DNA of 64,000 bases from Arbacia lixula (GCA_963669155.1 OZ022595.1:4500642-4564641), one strand, 5' to 3'; counted from the stretch's first letter, positions 10,741 to 22,370 are shown. The notes: generated from the sequence alone by a model not told the origin. Made by a program: numbers and translations.

Positions 10741-11280
10741 TGGCCTGCTGTCTTTTCAACACTAAATTCTGAACTTACTATCAATTTCCTGGAGAATTTC
10801 CTCAAATTTTGAGCTTATAGCTTCTTCCGTTTTGTGGTCCTGCAGCTCAATGGTTTGTAAGTCTCCAAGGTCATGCAATGATTTGTAATCCATGTTTGTT
10901 CTGAGGGAGTCATTTCTTCTTTTGATCACCTCATGATTGAAAGTGTCTTTTGATTTTGTTACCAAAACATTTTAGTTTCCTTCTTTATTACAACACATCA
11001 ATTATTTTTCTTGTAGTTTGTGTGATAATGTGTTGCAATTGATGTTGCTGTGTGCTGTCTGACGTCAATATTACCCACAGGATGTGTCCTGTCTACAGCA
11101 TACTCACCCCAATCTTTACTGAGCCTACATGTATGCTGTTTTTTGCCACTCAGATACTTCGCAACACACGACTCCCACAAAACCTGCTATTCTGACAATA
11201 GACAACAGGCTATGAATAAACTTTGAATACGTTTTTAATATAGGACACAATGATATTAAGCCACACCCCTTTGGTTACTG
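10741..11280 (-). repeat. Dispersed repeat fragment with minus-strand coding remnants
   Basis: On the minus strand the 11270-11150 part (GGGGTGTGGCTTA, then AGTTTATTCATAGCCTG, then TTTTGTGGGAGTCGTGT) matches plus-strand 25740-25860. The unit is therefore a repeat. Downstream on the minus strand, two frames look protein-like. The first, 11180-10998, contains SGKKQHTCRLSKDWGEYA and has an embedded GTGAGT after its DWG codon. The second, 10965-10762, contains DLQTIELQDHKTEEAISSKF, is coiled-coil-like, and is followed by donor-like GTAAGTTC. They may be decayed exons of a transposon gene. No domain is recognised. Confidence 0.45.
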
Positions 11281-11289
11281 CAATTATGT

Positions 11290-11472
11290 ACTATGACTAT
11301 TTGTTATTGTATTTATCTTGTTTCTACGTATTATGACTATTTATGATTATATGTATCTTGTTTATATGTAGTGTGATATTTATTGTGCAGGGCATGCTGG
11401 TAGAGCACCTTTTTAAACTGAAAGGGCTATCCTGTTGAAAAAAAAACCCTGAATAAATACGTAAATAAATAA
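11290..11472 (+). mobile_element. Non-LTR retrotransposon-like 3' tail
   Basis: The sequence runs through TATTTATTGTGCAGGGCATG, TGGTAGAGCACC, an A run, CCCTGAATAAATACG and ends in an AAATA-type tail. This order is typical of 3' ends of LINE-like elements in invertebrate genomes. No reverse transcriptase coding is present, so it is a 5'-truncated copy if the assignment holds. Confidence 0.45.
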
Positions 11473-11511
11473 AAACTGCAGTTCCATGGCAGATTTTGAC
11501 ATACATGTATC

Positions 11512-11883
11512 TATACTGGACCAAGGCTCACAAAGTCAGTAAATCTTACCATGAGCAACAGGTTAATACATCTTTATATACACTACAGCTCAAAGGAATT
11601 GGCACAGGAAAAGGGAAAGGGAAGAAAGAGAAGGAGCCGCAGTTTTCAACCATGGTATATTTTGTCCAGTTCAGCATGAAACATGATGCATTAGCCTAAG
11701 TAGCATGGTGTTTCATGCTGAACTGGACCAAATATACCACGGTTTAAAACTGCGGCTCCTTCCCTTTCTTCCCTTTCCCTTTCCCTATGCCAATTCCTTT
11801 GAGCTGTAGTGTATATATACTGGACCAGGGCTCACAAAGCCAGTAAATCTGACCGTGACAATGGGTTCATAAATCTTTATATA
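11512..11883. repeat. 69 bp direct repeat split by a foldback insertion
   Basis: 11512-11580 and 11816-11883 are direct copies starting TATACTGGACCA and ending TCTTTATATA. With the intervening foldback and one TA removed, the copies become a head-to-tail dimer, so the foldback landed exactly at the junction of a tandem duplication. Confidence 0.8.
11581..11811. mobile_element. Foldback MITE, copy 1 (231 bp)
   Basis: The arms of about 110 bp are almost perfectly complementary. The left end CACTACAGCTCAAAGGAATT pairs with AATTCCTTTGAGCTGTAGTG at the right. Both arms carry a purine or pyrimidine block next to GGAGCCGCAG / CTGCGGCTCC. TA flanks both sides. TA duplications are typical of Tc1/mariner-type elements. 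A second copy lies at 46907-47143. Confidence 0.85.
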
Positions 11884-11884
11884 G

Positions 11885-11968
11885 TATGTGCATCATTGAT
11901 GTATTTTTGAACTAGTAATACACACAAAACCTATAGAGCAGCAGATTATCTGGTACACAAGAGGTTAA
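11885..11968 (-). mobile_element. TTAA-type short element, partial
   Basis: AATACACACAAAACCTATAG, then GCAGCAG, then GGTACACAAGAGGTTAA match the family core and terminus in reverse orientation. The far end is degenerate. Confidence 0.5.
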
Positions 11969-12380
11969 AGTCAAACACTTGTGTACATCTATGGTTCTCC
12001 GCATTATGCCATTCAGTCATAATTCATGAATTAGCTGACTAACCATACTACACTGTGAACAGATAGTTTGTATCAATACTGAGGAAAGACCTTGGTTTAG
12101 TCATTACTGTAAGTCATCACTGTAAGTTATTTTTTTAATTTGAAAAAAAAGTGAATTATTAGGATCAAGCAATTTATCATTTTTTTTATGGCTGATTAAT
12201 CTTTCTCAGATGTGAAGTAAGAGGGGAAATTTTGGGAATAAAATTGCCTGGAGTATGATGTAATGTTTCATTACTCATGTAGGTTCTTTGTATATATCTG
12301 GATTGGGTGTTGATGAATATTATGAATATTCATGTCAGATCTTTACATGGGCAATTGTATATATCTTTCTATAATTTCAG

Positions 12381-12455
12381 GTGGAAATCAGTACCAGGGT
12401 GGCTACTATGGCGTTCCAGAATACCAGCAGAGGGCTTGGAAAGGCTCCGATAAAG
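12381..12455 (+). CDS. Candidate symmetric internal exon, unknown protein
   Basis: The acceptor CTTTCTATAATTTCAG ends at 12380 and the donor AAAG|GTAATGG starts at 12456. The 75 bp between have one open frame with entry and exit both in phase 1, encoding 24 whole codons that include QGGYYGVPEYQQRAWKG. The flanking frame continues open by chance a little way, but its composition turns AT-rich at both borders, as expected for exon edges. A phase 1-1 exon divisible by three can be skipped without a frameshift. I do not recognise the family. The Gly/Tyr/Gln-rich start resembles linker or low-complexity parts of RNA-binding proteins, which is only an impression. It lies on the same strand as the candidate first exons at 36, 44 and 49.8 kb. 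Confidence 0.5.
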
Positions 12456-13456
12456 GTAATGGAAACATTTTCATGCTCAATTTTTGTGATTTTCATATCA
12501 CCATCATCAAAAAGGGACGGAACATGAATAAATACTTTATCTGCACAATAGTGAAACAATCGAGAAGCAGGTATGTTTACGTTTGAAGAAGAACAGGCAA
12601 GTAATAAAAAAGTTATGAGGTTTAAAAATGTAACTACTAATGCTCAGTCTCATTTTATGTAAACCATAAGGGGTGTAGTACCTTTGTTACAATGTGCAAG
12701 ATATGATGAATGGTTAATGTTGTGTGAAAATTTTAAGTTAAATGGACCTTGTATGGCAGAGTAATGAGCAAAGACGCAAATTCATATAATTCTTGCACTT
12801 ACTTTGTAAACGGTTTTCATGGTACCGTGGATGATTTAACATATGAACACTTCAATCATAAATATTTTTTTAATGAATGGCAAATTTTGAAAATCAAAAA
12901 CCTGTCCCATGCTTTTATTGTAAATATGAATACAACATGATGTGAGGGAGCCGCTAGTATTCCAATTGGATTTTAAGGATTTGTCGCTTAGTCTCTTTAA
13001 TCTGCCTCACTAATTGTTCCTCTGGAAACATGGAAATGGTACATGCATACTGTCAAATACTCATGAAAAGGTCAACCATAGGTTTCTTTGTAGATTGACC
13101 GCTTTATTTATGAGACTGTTTCTCATATGTATTTTGAGAGCTGATCAAAATTAAAAATGCAGGTAGTCTACATGACTGTGTTCCATCTAAGTAGCATCTG
13201 TCAGTCTATTAACTTGTATTAGATTGGAGTTCAAATGGCCTTTAGCGTGTATGCAAATTTCTGTGGGTTACAATAAGGAATATGATTGTACATTCAGGTA
13301 TTCAAAAGGGAAATCTTAGGATATGGTCCTTCAAATTTCATGAGCAGCTGCCGTACAATTTTTGTGTGTTTACATTACTCTCCCCAAATCAAGCAGTTCT
13401 GTTAGAGATCATGGGTTTAAACTTCCTCAGGGACATAAGGATGACAGTGTTGAAAT
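12456..13456. other. AT-rich, no gene seen
   Basis: No splice-flanked frame was found downstream of the 12381 exon. Confidence 0.35.
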
Positions 13457-13494
<38 letters not shown>

Positions 13495-13660
13495 TGATGA
13501 CAGTAATGATGACGATGACGATGATGATGACAGAAAGCATTATAGTACTGAAGCATTATGAAAATGATGATAATGACAATTATTACAACAATGGTAGAAT
13601 GTCAATGATGATGATGAAGATTATGAAAATTATAAAAATGAGGAAATTATATTTGTAATG
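13457..13660. repeat. GAT/GAC triplet repeat
   Basis: A pure GAT run at 13457-13494 is followed by degenerate ATGATGACGATG sequence to about 13660. Confidence 0.9.
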
Positions 13661-14615
13661 ACGATGATGCTGGCAAGTATGGTAATTATTGTAATAATCG
13701 TAATGATCAGTGATCAACAAGGAAGATGGTGATGTCTACAATGATACTAATTAATGCTGTTTAACGTTTTCTTAATGATCACCTTCCTGTGGAAAGACTG
13801 CTGATGTATACAAATCATGTTTGAAAACACACTGACCATCTTTGAAGCTTTGAAATGTACTTCAGTAGTTCAACCTGTGTATATGGACCAATAGAATATT
13901 GTTGTTGGTTTCAAATCTTTCAATATTTTTGAGATGTGTACTGAATTTATTCTCAGTTACAAGGCTTAGAAAGCTTTTAAAGGCGACATTCATGTTCATG
14001 TGGTAGGTACCTTTCAAGCTGAGCATTGTGAAATGAACATATTGAGCCACTATATGCATTATGCTGTTTGAGAAATATCAACTGTTCTCACATCTGTTTT
14101 GATGTATTTTTGTTGTACATATATACCTTCTATACAGGAAAAAAACATATCGTCTAAACTCTACCTAACTGTGTCATAGTTGCTATTACAGCAATTTTAC
14201 TTTTTAGGTTAAACTATTTTTGCTGGTACTTATTCAGTCCAATTCATGGAGATGTAATAAAATTATGCCCATTAAATTTTTAGGTCCCCCCCCTCATATC
14301 CTCCGACAGATATGACTCATAATGGATCAGGTTACAGTTGAAATAACTGTGTAATGTGGGTGAGAAGAAAATGAGAGATTAAGTGTGGAGGTAAGCCTAC
14401 TTACGCTGGCTATTGCTAATGGGTTTCTTCAGTGTACCATAATGTAATGAATAAAGCATACCTTCTCGACTAGCTTGTCCTACTTTCTCATTCACCTCTC
14501 CCAATCAGTGTATGTTGCAGCATACAGAACATGCCACTGGGCAGATAGCCTAAGCTGCAGGCTGCTGGGTATTTTTTATACCCTGCAATCACAATGAAGT
14601 CTAGACATTTACACT
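13661..14615. other. No gene seen
   Basis: AT-rich single-copy-looking sequence. Confidence 0.35.
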
Positions 14616-14940
14616 AGTGTGTTCTCTCCTTCTCACTTTTTCCTTCTTTTCTCTCTCTATTTCTCCTTCTCTCCTTCCCGCTATATTCCTCTCGCTCTAT
14701 TCCTTCCTCCTTTCTTCCTTTCCCAATGTTCTTCTCACCCTCTATTTCTTTCTCTCTCTCCTTCCTAGCCCTATATTCCTCTTTCCCTCTATCTTTCCTT
14801 CTTCTCCCTGGAATTCCTCTCTCCCACTATCTATCTCTTTTTACCTCTTTTCTTCCTTGTATTATACTCTTCTCTCCTTCTCTTCTCTCTCTTTTTCTTT
14901 CTTTCTCTCTCTTTGTGCGCCCCCCCCCCCCCCCCCCAAG
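14616..14940. repeat. Pyrimidine-rich block ending in a C run
   Basis: Degenerate CT sequence ends in 18 consecutive C at 14920-14937. Confidence 0.85.
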
Positions 14941-14980
14941 GAGATAATGTTGAAGGAAGGGGGCCCTGATTCATGTGTCC

Positions 14981-15052
14981 AGACTTAGTTGTACAGGAGA
15001 CAGAAACAAACCAAACTCTGACAGCCTGGAACCTAGTCTACCCTCTAGATAG
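14981..15052 (-). repeat. Remnant of the CTAGCCTAGG foldback family
   Basis: GTCCAGACTTAGTTGTACAG and ACAGCCTGGAACCTAGTCTA match, in reverse, the family best seen at 41236-41445. Confidence 0.4.
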
Positions 15053-17373
15053 CACAACAATACGATATCACAGATTACACATTCATACATATGCTCTGTA
15101 CGATCACTAGTATGTACATGTTTAGTCTTCTGTTCCAATGTTATATGGGGCGCTTTCGTCTGTACAATTCTTCTCTTTCCTGCCCTTCCCGGCTTGATGG
15201 ATTTGGTACTTGATTGAGAACAATAAAGCACTCATGAGGGGAGCTTCGACTATGCCCTATCTTTAACATTTACTGGGTCACACCGCTTGCCACACAAACA
15301 AACTTTGACTGGATTGATTAGACTCACTCTCAAGTGAATCAAATCCCTGATCTCTTTGTGAAATGCAATGTACCATGAAGATAGCAATCAGAGTCGTGCT
15401 TATTGGTGGTCTATGCCTAGCTGTGTTAACATACCATGCTCAAAATTATAACTTTTGCAGTTATATGCATAATTGTATTGGGAGAGGGGTGCATGTGTGT
15501 GTGTGTGTGTGTGTGTGGGGGGGGGGGGTTGGTAAGGTATGGCCTGTAACATTAATCATGGTAAAACTTCTGCAATTATATAGAGCTCGTTTACTTTCTG
15601 TGACCTTCTCATTTTAAGATATTTTTTTCCTTGTATCCTGAAGCAAGAATCAAACAAGAATCAAACAAGAATGGATCCATGGTCATGGCAAAAAGGCATT
15701 AAATTTATCATAGGTGCGGTTTACCTATGATCAAAATGTTACATGAGGCAGATTATTGTTCCCTTGTCTCGATACATGTTCATGTAGATTGATTCATATT
15801 GGGTACATTGCTGCATGCTCATATTGTGTGGGATTGTTTTAATTGGGGAATATATGATACTGCTTTCACATTACAATATCAGAACAAATTAACCCTCTAT
15901 AGCATGCTTAGATTTTAAACAAGTATGACAAATATGAGGTTTGGATTTTCTTTAAAAATCATAAAAGAAGCATTCCCTGCCAGTATGCATTTAGAAAATA
16001 TATTTTATGAGGTGATTGACATTGAACCTTTCTATTTATAATACATAATTACATCATAACAAGAATTGATGATTTGGACATATACCTCTGTTAAGTTCAT
16101 AGCACTAAATCAAATTAGAGATGCCTGTATGGTCCATTAATAGCCATATGGAATAAAGAAATCACAGACATTGCCCTTTTTCAAAGGTCTGAATTTGTGT
16201 CACTTGATGCTCATTAGCGCCAATAGCTAAACCGTTAAAACAGAAAGTTGTTCAACACTGTTGACATTGGGTAGCTGAACAGGAAATGCCTTTAAGTGCT
16301 CAGCTTTCCATATGAGATGTACTTTTTGCCATTAAAATAACTCAAGTACATTTATGCTACAAAACTACTTGAGTAGTTAATCTTTGTGGTATGCAGGGGA
16401 ATATGTGTATTGACAAAATATGCTGCTTTTCAAGCATGACGCCATAAAATGGAGAGAAGGAATGGAGCTGGGATATTGAACCCTTAAGACAAATCATGAT
16501 TCCACAGGGATTCATTCCTCTTGGATGTGCCCCCCCCCCACACCGTATATTTGTGTCACTGTTACAAATCCTGTATATGTTTAGAAATATTGGGTTAAAA
16601 AGTCCAAGTTTGATGATCATGAAAGCTTTCTTTCCTAGTAAGTAAAAAGGCACTTTGCTGTAGAACTACAGTATGTGAAAAGTAGGACACCATGAAGTGG
16701 GTTAAAAAGAGTAGGGGCCACATACAAGACACCCTAGTTATTGATATGATGCAGCTGTATGCATTGTGGTATAACCTGACTTCATGAATATGGCTAACAT
16801 TTTCTTTAGTTTAAACTATACAATAGGTACTTCATATTTTGTTTAAAACTAGTGATTATTAAGTCAATGTGCGCAATTACTGGGCAAAACATGGCATGCA
16901 CAATAAACACAATTGAGTTTATTTGGTACTAGGGCCTAATGAATTTTAGCTTAGCCCAATATTGTTTAGGATTTGTGACAACTTTGCTTTTGGACATATA
17001 TGTACCTGTAACACCCTCGAGGTCTTTTCACAAGTTCACAGCTAAACATCTCCTACAGATTTCCCAAACAGATATGCTTCTTTCAAAATGGAAAATACTT
17101 GTCTTCTACATTCTGAAAGGAAGTCAAACCAAATATCACCTCATTTCAATCACACAAACATGTTCACGTCTTCTAGGGCAACCCGCAGGCAAAGAAAACT
17201 CCAATCGACTAAGCAAATCAAAAGCTATTGTAGCTCCTTTGTGTGCAAGCAGTAGATACAGAATGAAATATTGTTTGGCGGTGTTTGTATTCATGACTTC
17301 TTTTTATATCTTTGCACCTATTATTCCTTTCTTTGGGTTGACTTTTGTGTAAATCCATGCCCAGATCTGATAC
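15053..17373. other. No gene seen; GT/G run inside
   Basis: A GT run followed by ten G lies at 15497-15528. A C run lies near 16531. A 137-codon open frame at 16939-17352 has no motif and an unremarkable composition, so it is not called. Confidence 0.4.
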
Positions 17374-17511
17374 AGGTTTGATCCACTTTGTCGCACTAGC
17401 CTGCACATTATGTGCCAAGTTATTTGTCAGTTTATCTTGCACATTCTGTGCGGCGGATTCACTCCACATTTTATCGCCGATTTGGCCCATTGAGCGTTTC
17501 AGGCGGGATCT
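17374..17511 (-). CDS. Weak candidate exon, phase 0-0
   Basis: On the minus strand the acceptor GTCTTGTTAGTGCCTCAG ends at 17512 and a modest donor CCT|GTATCAG starts at 17373. The 138 bp between encode 46 residues with no stop, including KRSMGQIGDKMWSESAAQNV, a helical charged peptide. GC is higher than in the flanks. The same frame stays open well beyond the donor, which weakens the call. Conserved noncoding DNA is an alternative. Confidence 0.25.
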
Positions 17512-17532
17512 CTGAGGCACTAACAAGACATG

Positions 17533-17637
17533 CTGTAGCCTAGGTATCAGGCTGTGGATTGTTGTGTGAACACGCTGCTTACATGGACACATAAAACAAG
17601 CCCTGCTATCACAAACTATGTCTGGACCAGAAGACTA
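17533..17637 (+). repeat. CTAGCCTAGG foldback family, half copy
   Basis: TAGCCTAGGTATCAGGCTG, ACATGGACACA and AACTATGTCTGGACCAGAAG follow the order of the left arm of the 41236 copy. Confidence 0.55.
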
Positions 17638-17712
17638 AGTTTTCCTCCTATGAAGTGTGTGAGGTGACCTGGAAAGAAAGGTTTCATGTCTAGACCATGT
17701 TGCATATACGTT

Positions 17713-17828
17713 TCAATTATTCTAACTTACCATCAATGGTATAACTACCATGACAACAGCCAATGAGCTCTTTTTATTGAACCTGTTGCCATGGTAGTTA
17801 CCACTGATGGTGAATTACAATCATTAAA
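17713..17828. repeat. Small foldback, arms about 45 bp
   Basis: TTACCATCAATGGTATAACT...CATGACAACAG is mirrored by CTGTTGCCATGGTAGTTACC...GATGGTGAATTA. The loop is under 30 bp. It is a likely MITE with no clear target duplication. Confidence 0.75.
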
Positions 17829-18640
17829 ATGGCCCAGTAGTCGTTGTGTGTAAGCCTCAATGTCCAGACTGATAACCATCTCAAACAGAATCCATCATCA
17901 AGTGAACTTCTTCAGTTTTAGTGGAGTATTAGTTGAGGTTGCAGTAGTTCATCAAGGAAGACGTGGACAGCACAGCCTTGCACCTAGGCTAGATAGGCAG
18001 GTTTCCTGTCTCGGAGGGGCAAGTTATCCTGCCGCCTTCGCGCCCTGTATGAACGACATAATTGAATGATTTCACACTATTTCCACTGCTCATCAAGTGC
18101 TAACATTCATGTTTTCTCTTTGCTCAGAGGTTGCTCAATTTAGCCGGAAGGCTTGCGAGAGAGAGAGGAAAGAAGGGGTGCTGTTGAAGCTGAGAAAACA
18201 TTTTGCACTTTCTGTGTGTCTTGGCCATCACTGCTGCAGCCTTCATTAACATTTGTAAGGTGATGCTTTGAATGGGCGTACCACCTTTTAACATGTAGTG
18301 ACTGTATTCTCATAATCCAGTATGTGTATTCTGTTCAGAATATCAAGTCAGTTACATGTAATTGTGGTTTGTTTATAAAAAACATACTGAATACGAAAGT
18401 CCAGAGACTAAAGTTATTGAGTTTACAGTAAAGGTGTAGATTGAACAATATATATATTTTCTTAACAATTCAGAGCGTTGAATTCAGCATTTTGCATTCC
18501 ATACTTTCTTTTTGGTATCTTTTCAATTTATTGCATATTCCTACATTGACAAAAAACCTGCATAAGCATTTTAAATGTTATGGTACAAAAACATACTGTA
18601 CATTAACTCATATAAACACCTGCAAATATGTACATGCAAA
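17829..18640. other. No gene seen
   Basis: Single-copy-looking sequence. The 17930-18060 part is GC-richer, but its frame lacks convincing splice sites. Confidence 0.3.
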
Positions 18641-18645
18641 GTTGC

Positions 18646-18870
18646 ACACACACACACACACACACAATTAAACATACACATACATTCATACATGCACATA
18701 CATACACACATGCATACACACATACATACATACATACATACATACATACATACATACATACATACATACATACTGTATACACATACATACAAATATACAT
18801 TCATATACATATACAAACATACATGTCTGTACACATATATCTATACATGCAAACACACATATTCATAAAC
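18646..18870. repeat. CA and CATA microsatellite
   Basis: A CA run at 18647-18666 is followed by CATA repeats, with a pure stretch at 18720-18772 and degenerate flanks. Confidence 0.9.
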
Positions 18871-19063
18871 ACTTAATGTATCCATCGTTACTACACCACA
18901 ACAAACCAAACAGACAGACAAACAACGTGAGTGAGGAGGTGGAGAAAGCAAAAGGGCAAGTTCTTGCTGGTGTCTACTACACTCCTGTGTTCACCCCAGC
19001 TCCCCTGCATGGTCGTTGGCTCGCTTCGCAGCTGTCTCGTTAGAATAGCCCGTCCATGGAACA

Positions 19064-19242
19064 ATGTGTGACCCAGTAAACCATTATGAGCAGTCAGCGA
19101 GAGGCAGATATTGGGAGCAGGAATGTCAGAGAGCTTCGATCCCGCCCGATAATCATCTATGTTATTGTATAGGGAGATTACCCACTGTCGACATTGCCTG
19201 CACTATTATCATAAGGAATGAATTGGCGAACATAAAGACTGG
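19064..19242 (+). CDS. Weak candidate first exon
   Basis: The ATG at 19064 has A at -3. The frame is open for 59 codons, including YEQSARGRYWEQECQRASIP, and ends at the modest donor GG|GTAAATG in phase 2. GC and CpG are above the local level. Upstream ATGs at 19017 and 19054 weaken the initiation argument, and no TATA-like box is placed well. Its exit phase would match the exon at 45702. Conserved noncoding DNA is equally possible. Confidence 0.2.
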
Positions 19243-19948
19243 GTAAATGATTGTGCCGTGGGGGGAGGGACGGAATAGTAAATAATGATGTTTTTTTGTT
19301 TGGGAAAACTAGAGCTTAATCCTTTCTCCCACGATTTATTCCCTCCTTTTTGTGTGAGTCTAATGAGGTCAGAAACGGAATGAACTCTAGAGAGAATGAT
19401 GTTCAAAATTTGAACAAGTAGTCTCATTTCATTCCAACATTTTGATTTTTTCCCCTTAATTTTTACCACATTCAGCCTCTCATTACTCATTTTAAACTAC
19501 AATTGTAGAGTAGAAAGCATTATCCCATAGAATTTAAACTTGCAGATCAACAAGCTGAATGCTCACAAACATATCAAATTAGGTGGGCACATTTGTCCAT
19601 AGTTAGACCCATCCCAATCTCCCCCCTTTCACCATCTACAAGTCAATAACAAGTTTGAAGCTAAAAAAGCTTGTAAATACATTTGTGATAAGATACACAG
19701 CGATGGAAAGACTGACAAACTAATGTGTTTTATCACACAGATTCTGCTTATGATGTGGAGGGCATGCTAAAGTGATTGCTAAACTGAGAGTGGTTATTTG
19801 CCTTTGATCTGAAACCTGAAATGATATGGACCAAAAAAAGAACAATTTGATTGCTATGACTGGAGGAAGAGGAAGCGATGGATGGACAGAGAGTTGGAGA
19901 GAGAGAGAGAGAGAGTGAGCAGGCGAGAAAAAGAGGGGGAGAGAGATA
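19243..19948. other. No gene seen; short GA run
   Basis: A GA run lies at 19896-19915, directly before the inverted-repeat element. Confidence 0.4.
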
Positions 19949-20419
19949 AACCCTGTTCATATACACCGTCTATCCGCAAAAAAGGCGCAATATTTACGGC
20001 AATTTTGCTGATGCATTACCGATAGCTGCGTATATGAATGGGAATCACCCAAATAATGCGGTATTTGCTTCCTCCTTTTTAGCGCTTATCTTGCAGGTAT
20101 TTTGTGGATCGAGACCTAGTGATAATACCGCAATATTGCAGTAAGCGAATCTTATAAACTGCGTCCGCAAAATAGCCGTAAATGTTGCGCCTTGTGCATC
20201 GCACTCTGGCATGTGGGTCGCTAATCCTACCGCTCGTATGGCTGAGCGGAACATGTCACCATCGGTTTGGAGAGAGTCCAGCTATCCAAAACACTACAAT
20301 ATTACGGCTTTTTTGGTTTTTTATGAACAGTGCTTTTGGCGGCTCCCTAGAAACTTGCTTACCAACGTGCAGAGGTAATAATAGTGGTATCATCATGGTT
20401 ATGGTATATGCACAGGGCT
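19949..20419 (-). mobile_element. CCCCGTTCATATAC element, copy 1 (about 471 bp)
   Basis: This is the reverse orientation of the copies at 31131 and 40543. It starts AACCCTGTTCATATACACCG and ends GTATATGCACAGGGCT. The interior shares GCTGAGCGGAACATGTC, the CTCTGGCATGTGGGTCGCTA stretch and TTGCTTCCTCCTTTTTAGCG with the other two. No coding is recognised. It is the most diverged copy at its ends. Confidence 0.85.
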
Positions 20420-20856
20420 ATAGAGAAAGAAAGAGAGTGGGGGGGGGGATAGAAGGATAGAGGGAGGGAGAGGGGAAGAAGAAGAAAGAGGAACAGAGGA
20501 AATACAGGGATAGAATAATAGAGGGAGAGGCAGAAAGACAGAGACAGGGACAGGAAAAAAAGAGAATAATAAAAATGAACCTTTGGACTCTATAGATGGG
20601 TGAATGGTAATCGAATGTACATTTCACGATATTCTAGGTCAGATATGTACATATTGACTTTGTGCTATAAAAATACCCCCACAATGTCACAGCAACCTCT
20701 AAAAGTACATGACACATTCATTTCGTGATACAAAATCCATAACACAAATCTGTGCCAATGCCCTGCTGGTCCGTCATTCCAATCTTTGGTTGTTGTTTTT
20801 TATGTGGAAAAGAGATTGAGAATGTATACTTCAAAGAAATATTGAATGTCGTGGTA
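20420..20856. other. Purine-rich then AT-rich, no gene
   Basis: G run and GA-rich sequence at 20437-20560, then nothing recognisable. Confidence 0.4.
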
Positions 20857-20936
20857 TTAACTCCTAATGTGCTATACGTCTATTGTTTTTACCAATAATG
20901 CATGTAAGAAGGAGCATCTTGCACATGAAGGGTTAA
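20857..20936. mobile_element. TTAA-bounded short element (80 bp)
   Basis: TTAACTCCTAATGTGC at the left pairs imperfectly with GCACATGAAGGGTTAA at the right. A clear example of terminal inverted repeats plus TTAA at both ends. Confidence 0.7.
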
Positions 20937-21008
20937 AGGAAGAAGTGGTATATTCCCATTCTACAATGTTGGGTTGTGGTTATTTTATCTACAGTCCCTA
21001 TATTCCTT

Positions 21009-21116
21009 GGGCCATATTCATGAAACCTTACTGAGCCTAGTTAGTTACTAAACTGCATTGAAATGCATGTATTGTAGTAACCAACTAGGCTAGTAAGCTT
21101 TCATGAATATGGCTCT
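21009..21116. repeat. Foldback element GGCCATATTCATGAAA, copy 1
   Basis: GGGCCATATTCATGAAACCT pairs with AAGCTTTCATGAATATGGCTC. The inner parts TTAGTTACTA and TAGTAACCAA also pair. The arms are about 45 bp with a short loop. A second copy is at 38909-39008. Confidence 0.8.
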
Positions 21117-21123
21117 TGCTGTT

Positions 21124-21199
21124 TTAACTCTCTCACTACAAAACTATGAGATGCCGGTGTGAATGATAGCATGATGTATTATGAGGCTGAGAGGCTTAA
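21124..21199. mobile_element. TTAA-bounded short element, second family
   Basis: TTAACTCTCTCACTACAAAA at the left; GAGGCTGAGAGGCTTAA at the right. 76 bp. Confidence 0.45.
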
Positions 21200-22370
21200 T
21201 GGTAGGAGAAACTCTCATATGAGATTATCCTTCATACCTAGTGAAGTGTAATGTATGTTACGGTTTGAGCAACTCATTATTTTGTGCAAGTGGAAAACTA
21301 TAGTAAAATGGCGAGGCATGATTTCCATTATTTTTGCCTGGGTGGTTTTCCATAAAGAATGTTCAGCTAGAGAAAAACATGAACACTCAATATCCCCAAA
21401 GCTTAAATACATCGATGGATTTCATATTGTACATTGAGAACATTTTTTACTGAGGTTGCAAAGGAATATAACATTCCATTTGTCAAACAAATTTCTGAAC
21501 TCTTGTTACAAATCATTGGTGCATTTTCCACCAATACTTAAATATCCACAAATTTGGCACGCGTGAATGCTTAAGACGGAGGGAAAGTCTTTGGGGCTGC
21601 ACTTGGAAAGTGCATTTCATCTTGAAAAAAGATGCCACAGTGATAGACAAATGACCATACCACTTAAATTTACAAAAAATTGAGTGCATCTAAAAAGATA
21701 TCATTACATTAAACTACTCCATTGTAATGGATGCAGTAAGCATTTATTATCGTCAGAAACTGAAGAGCTTAGTATTTTCTAAAAGCAGACCTTGGTTTCT
21801 TTCTGCAAACGAGTGTGATGCAGCACGTAAATGGCACTATATTATATTGACTCCCATATTAAGCCAACCACATATTAAAACAGTACTAACAGCACCATCA
21901 ATCCCGTCATATACATCAATAAAAATATGAATTTTTGATTTATGAAAAGCTCTCCAAACGACCAATGCTCTGTATCATTTCCCTAGACAATAGCATTTTT
22001 TTTAAAGGCTTCATTACAAAACCACCTGTAAGTGGCTATGATTTATAATTTGACCTCACAGCACAAATGATGATTAGAAGTTATTTTCCTGGATCCTTGA
22101 ACTGACTCGCCAAATTACATTTGGATAAAGGTTCATCCACCACCACTGCACTGCCAGTCAAAAGGAGATTTCCTCCCCTTTGCTAGTCTGTCTGCTGCTG
22201 TATCCTTGTCTGCTTCATGTGAAGATCCAGGAGGAGTGGGAAGAGGGTGGTGGTGGTGGAGGGGGTGGGTGGGGGGAAGGGGGATGGTGGAGGTTGACAT
22301 AGTAGGTGGTAACACTTACACCTTGGCCAATGAATATAATCTGATTTTATCACTTATACACCCCTCCATA
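21200..22370. other. No gene seen
   Basis: AT-rich. A G/T-rich patch lies at 22236-22300. Confidence 0.35.

Noticed and set aside
16939-17352. 137-codon plus-strand frame
   Set aside because: No motif, AT-rich composition like its surroundings, no splice or promoter context.
18571-18876. Tyr/Met/Cys-Val and Thr/His/Ile-rich open frames
   Set aside because: Translations of CA/CATA repeats (also at 56.3-56.9 kb).
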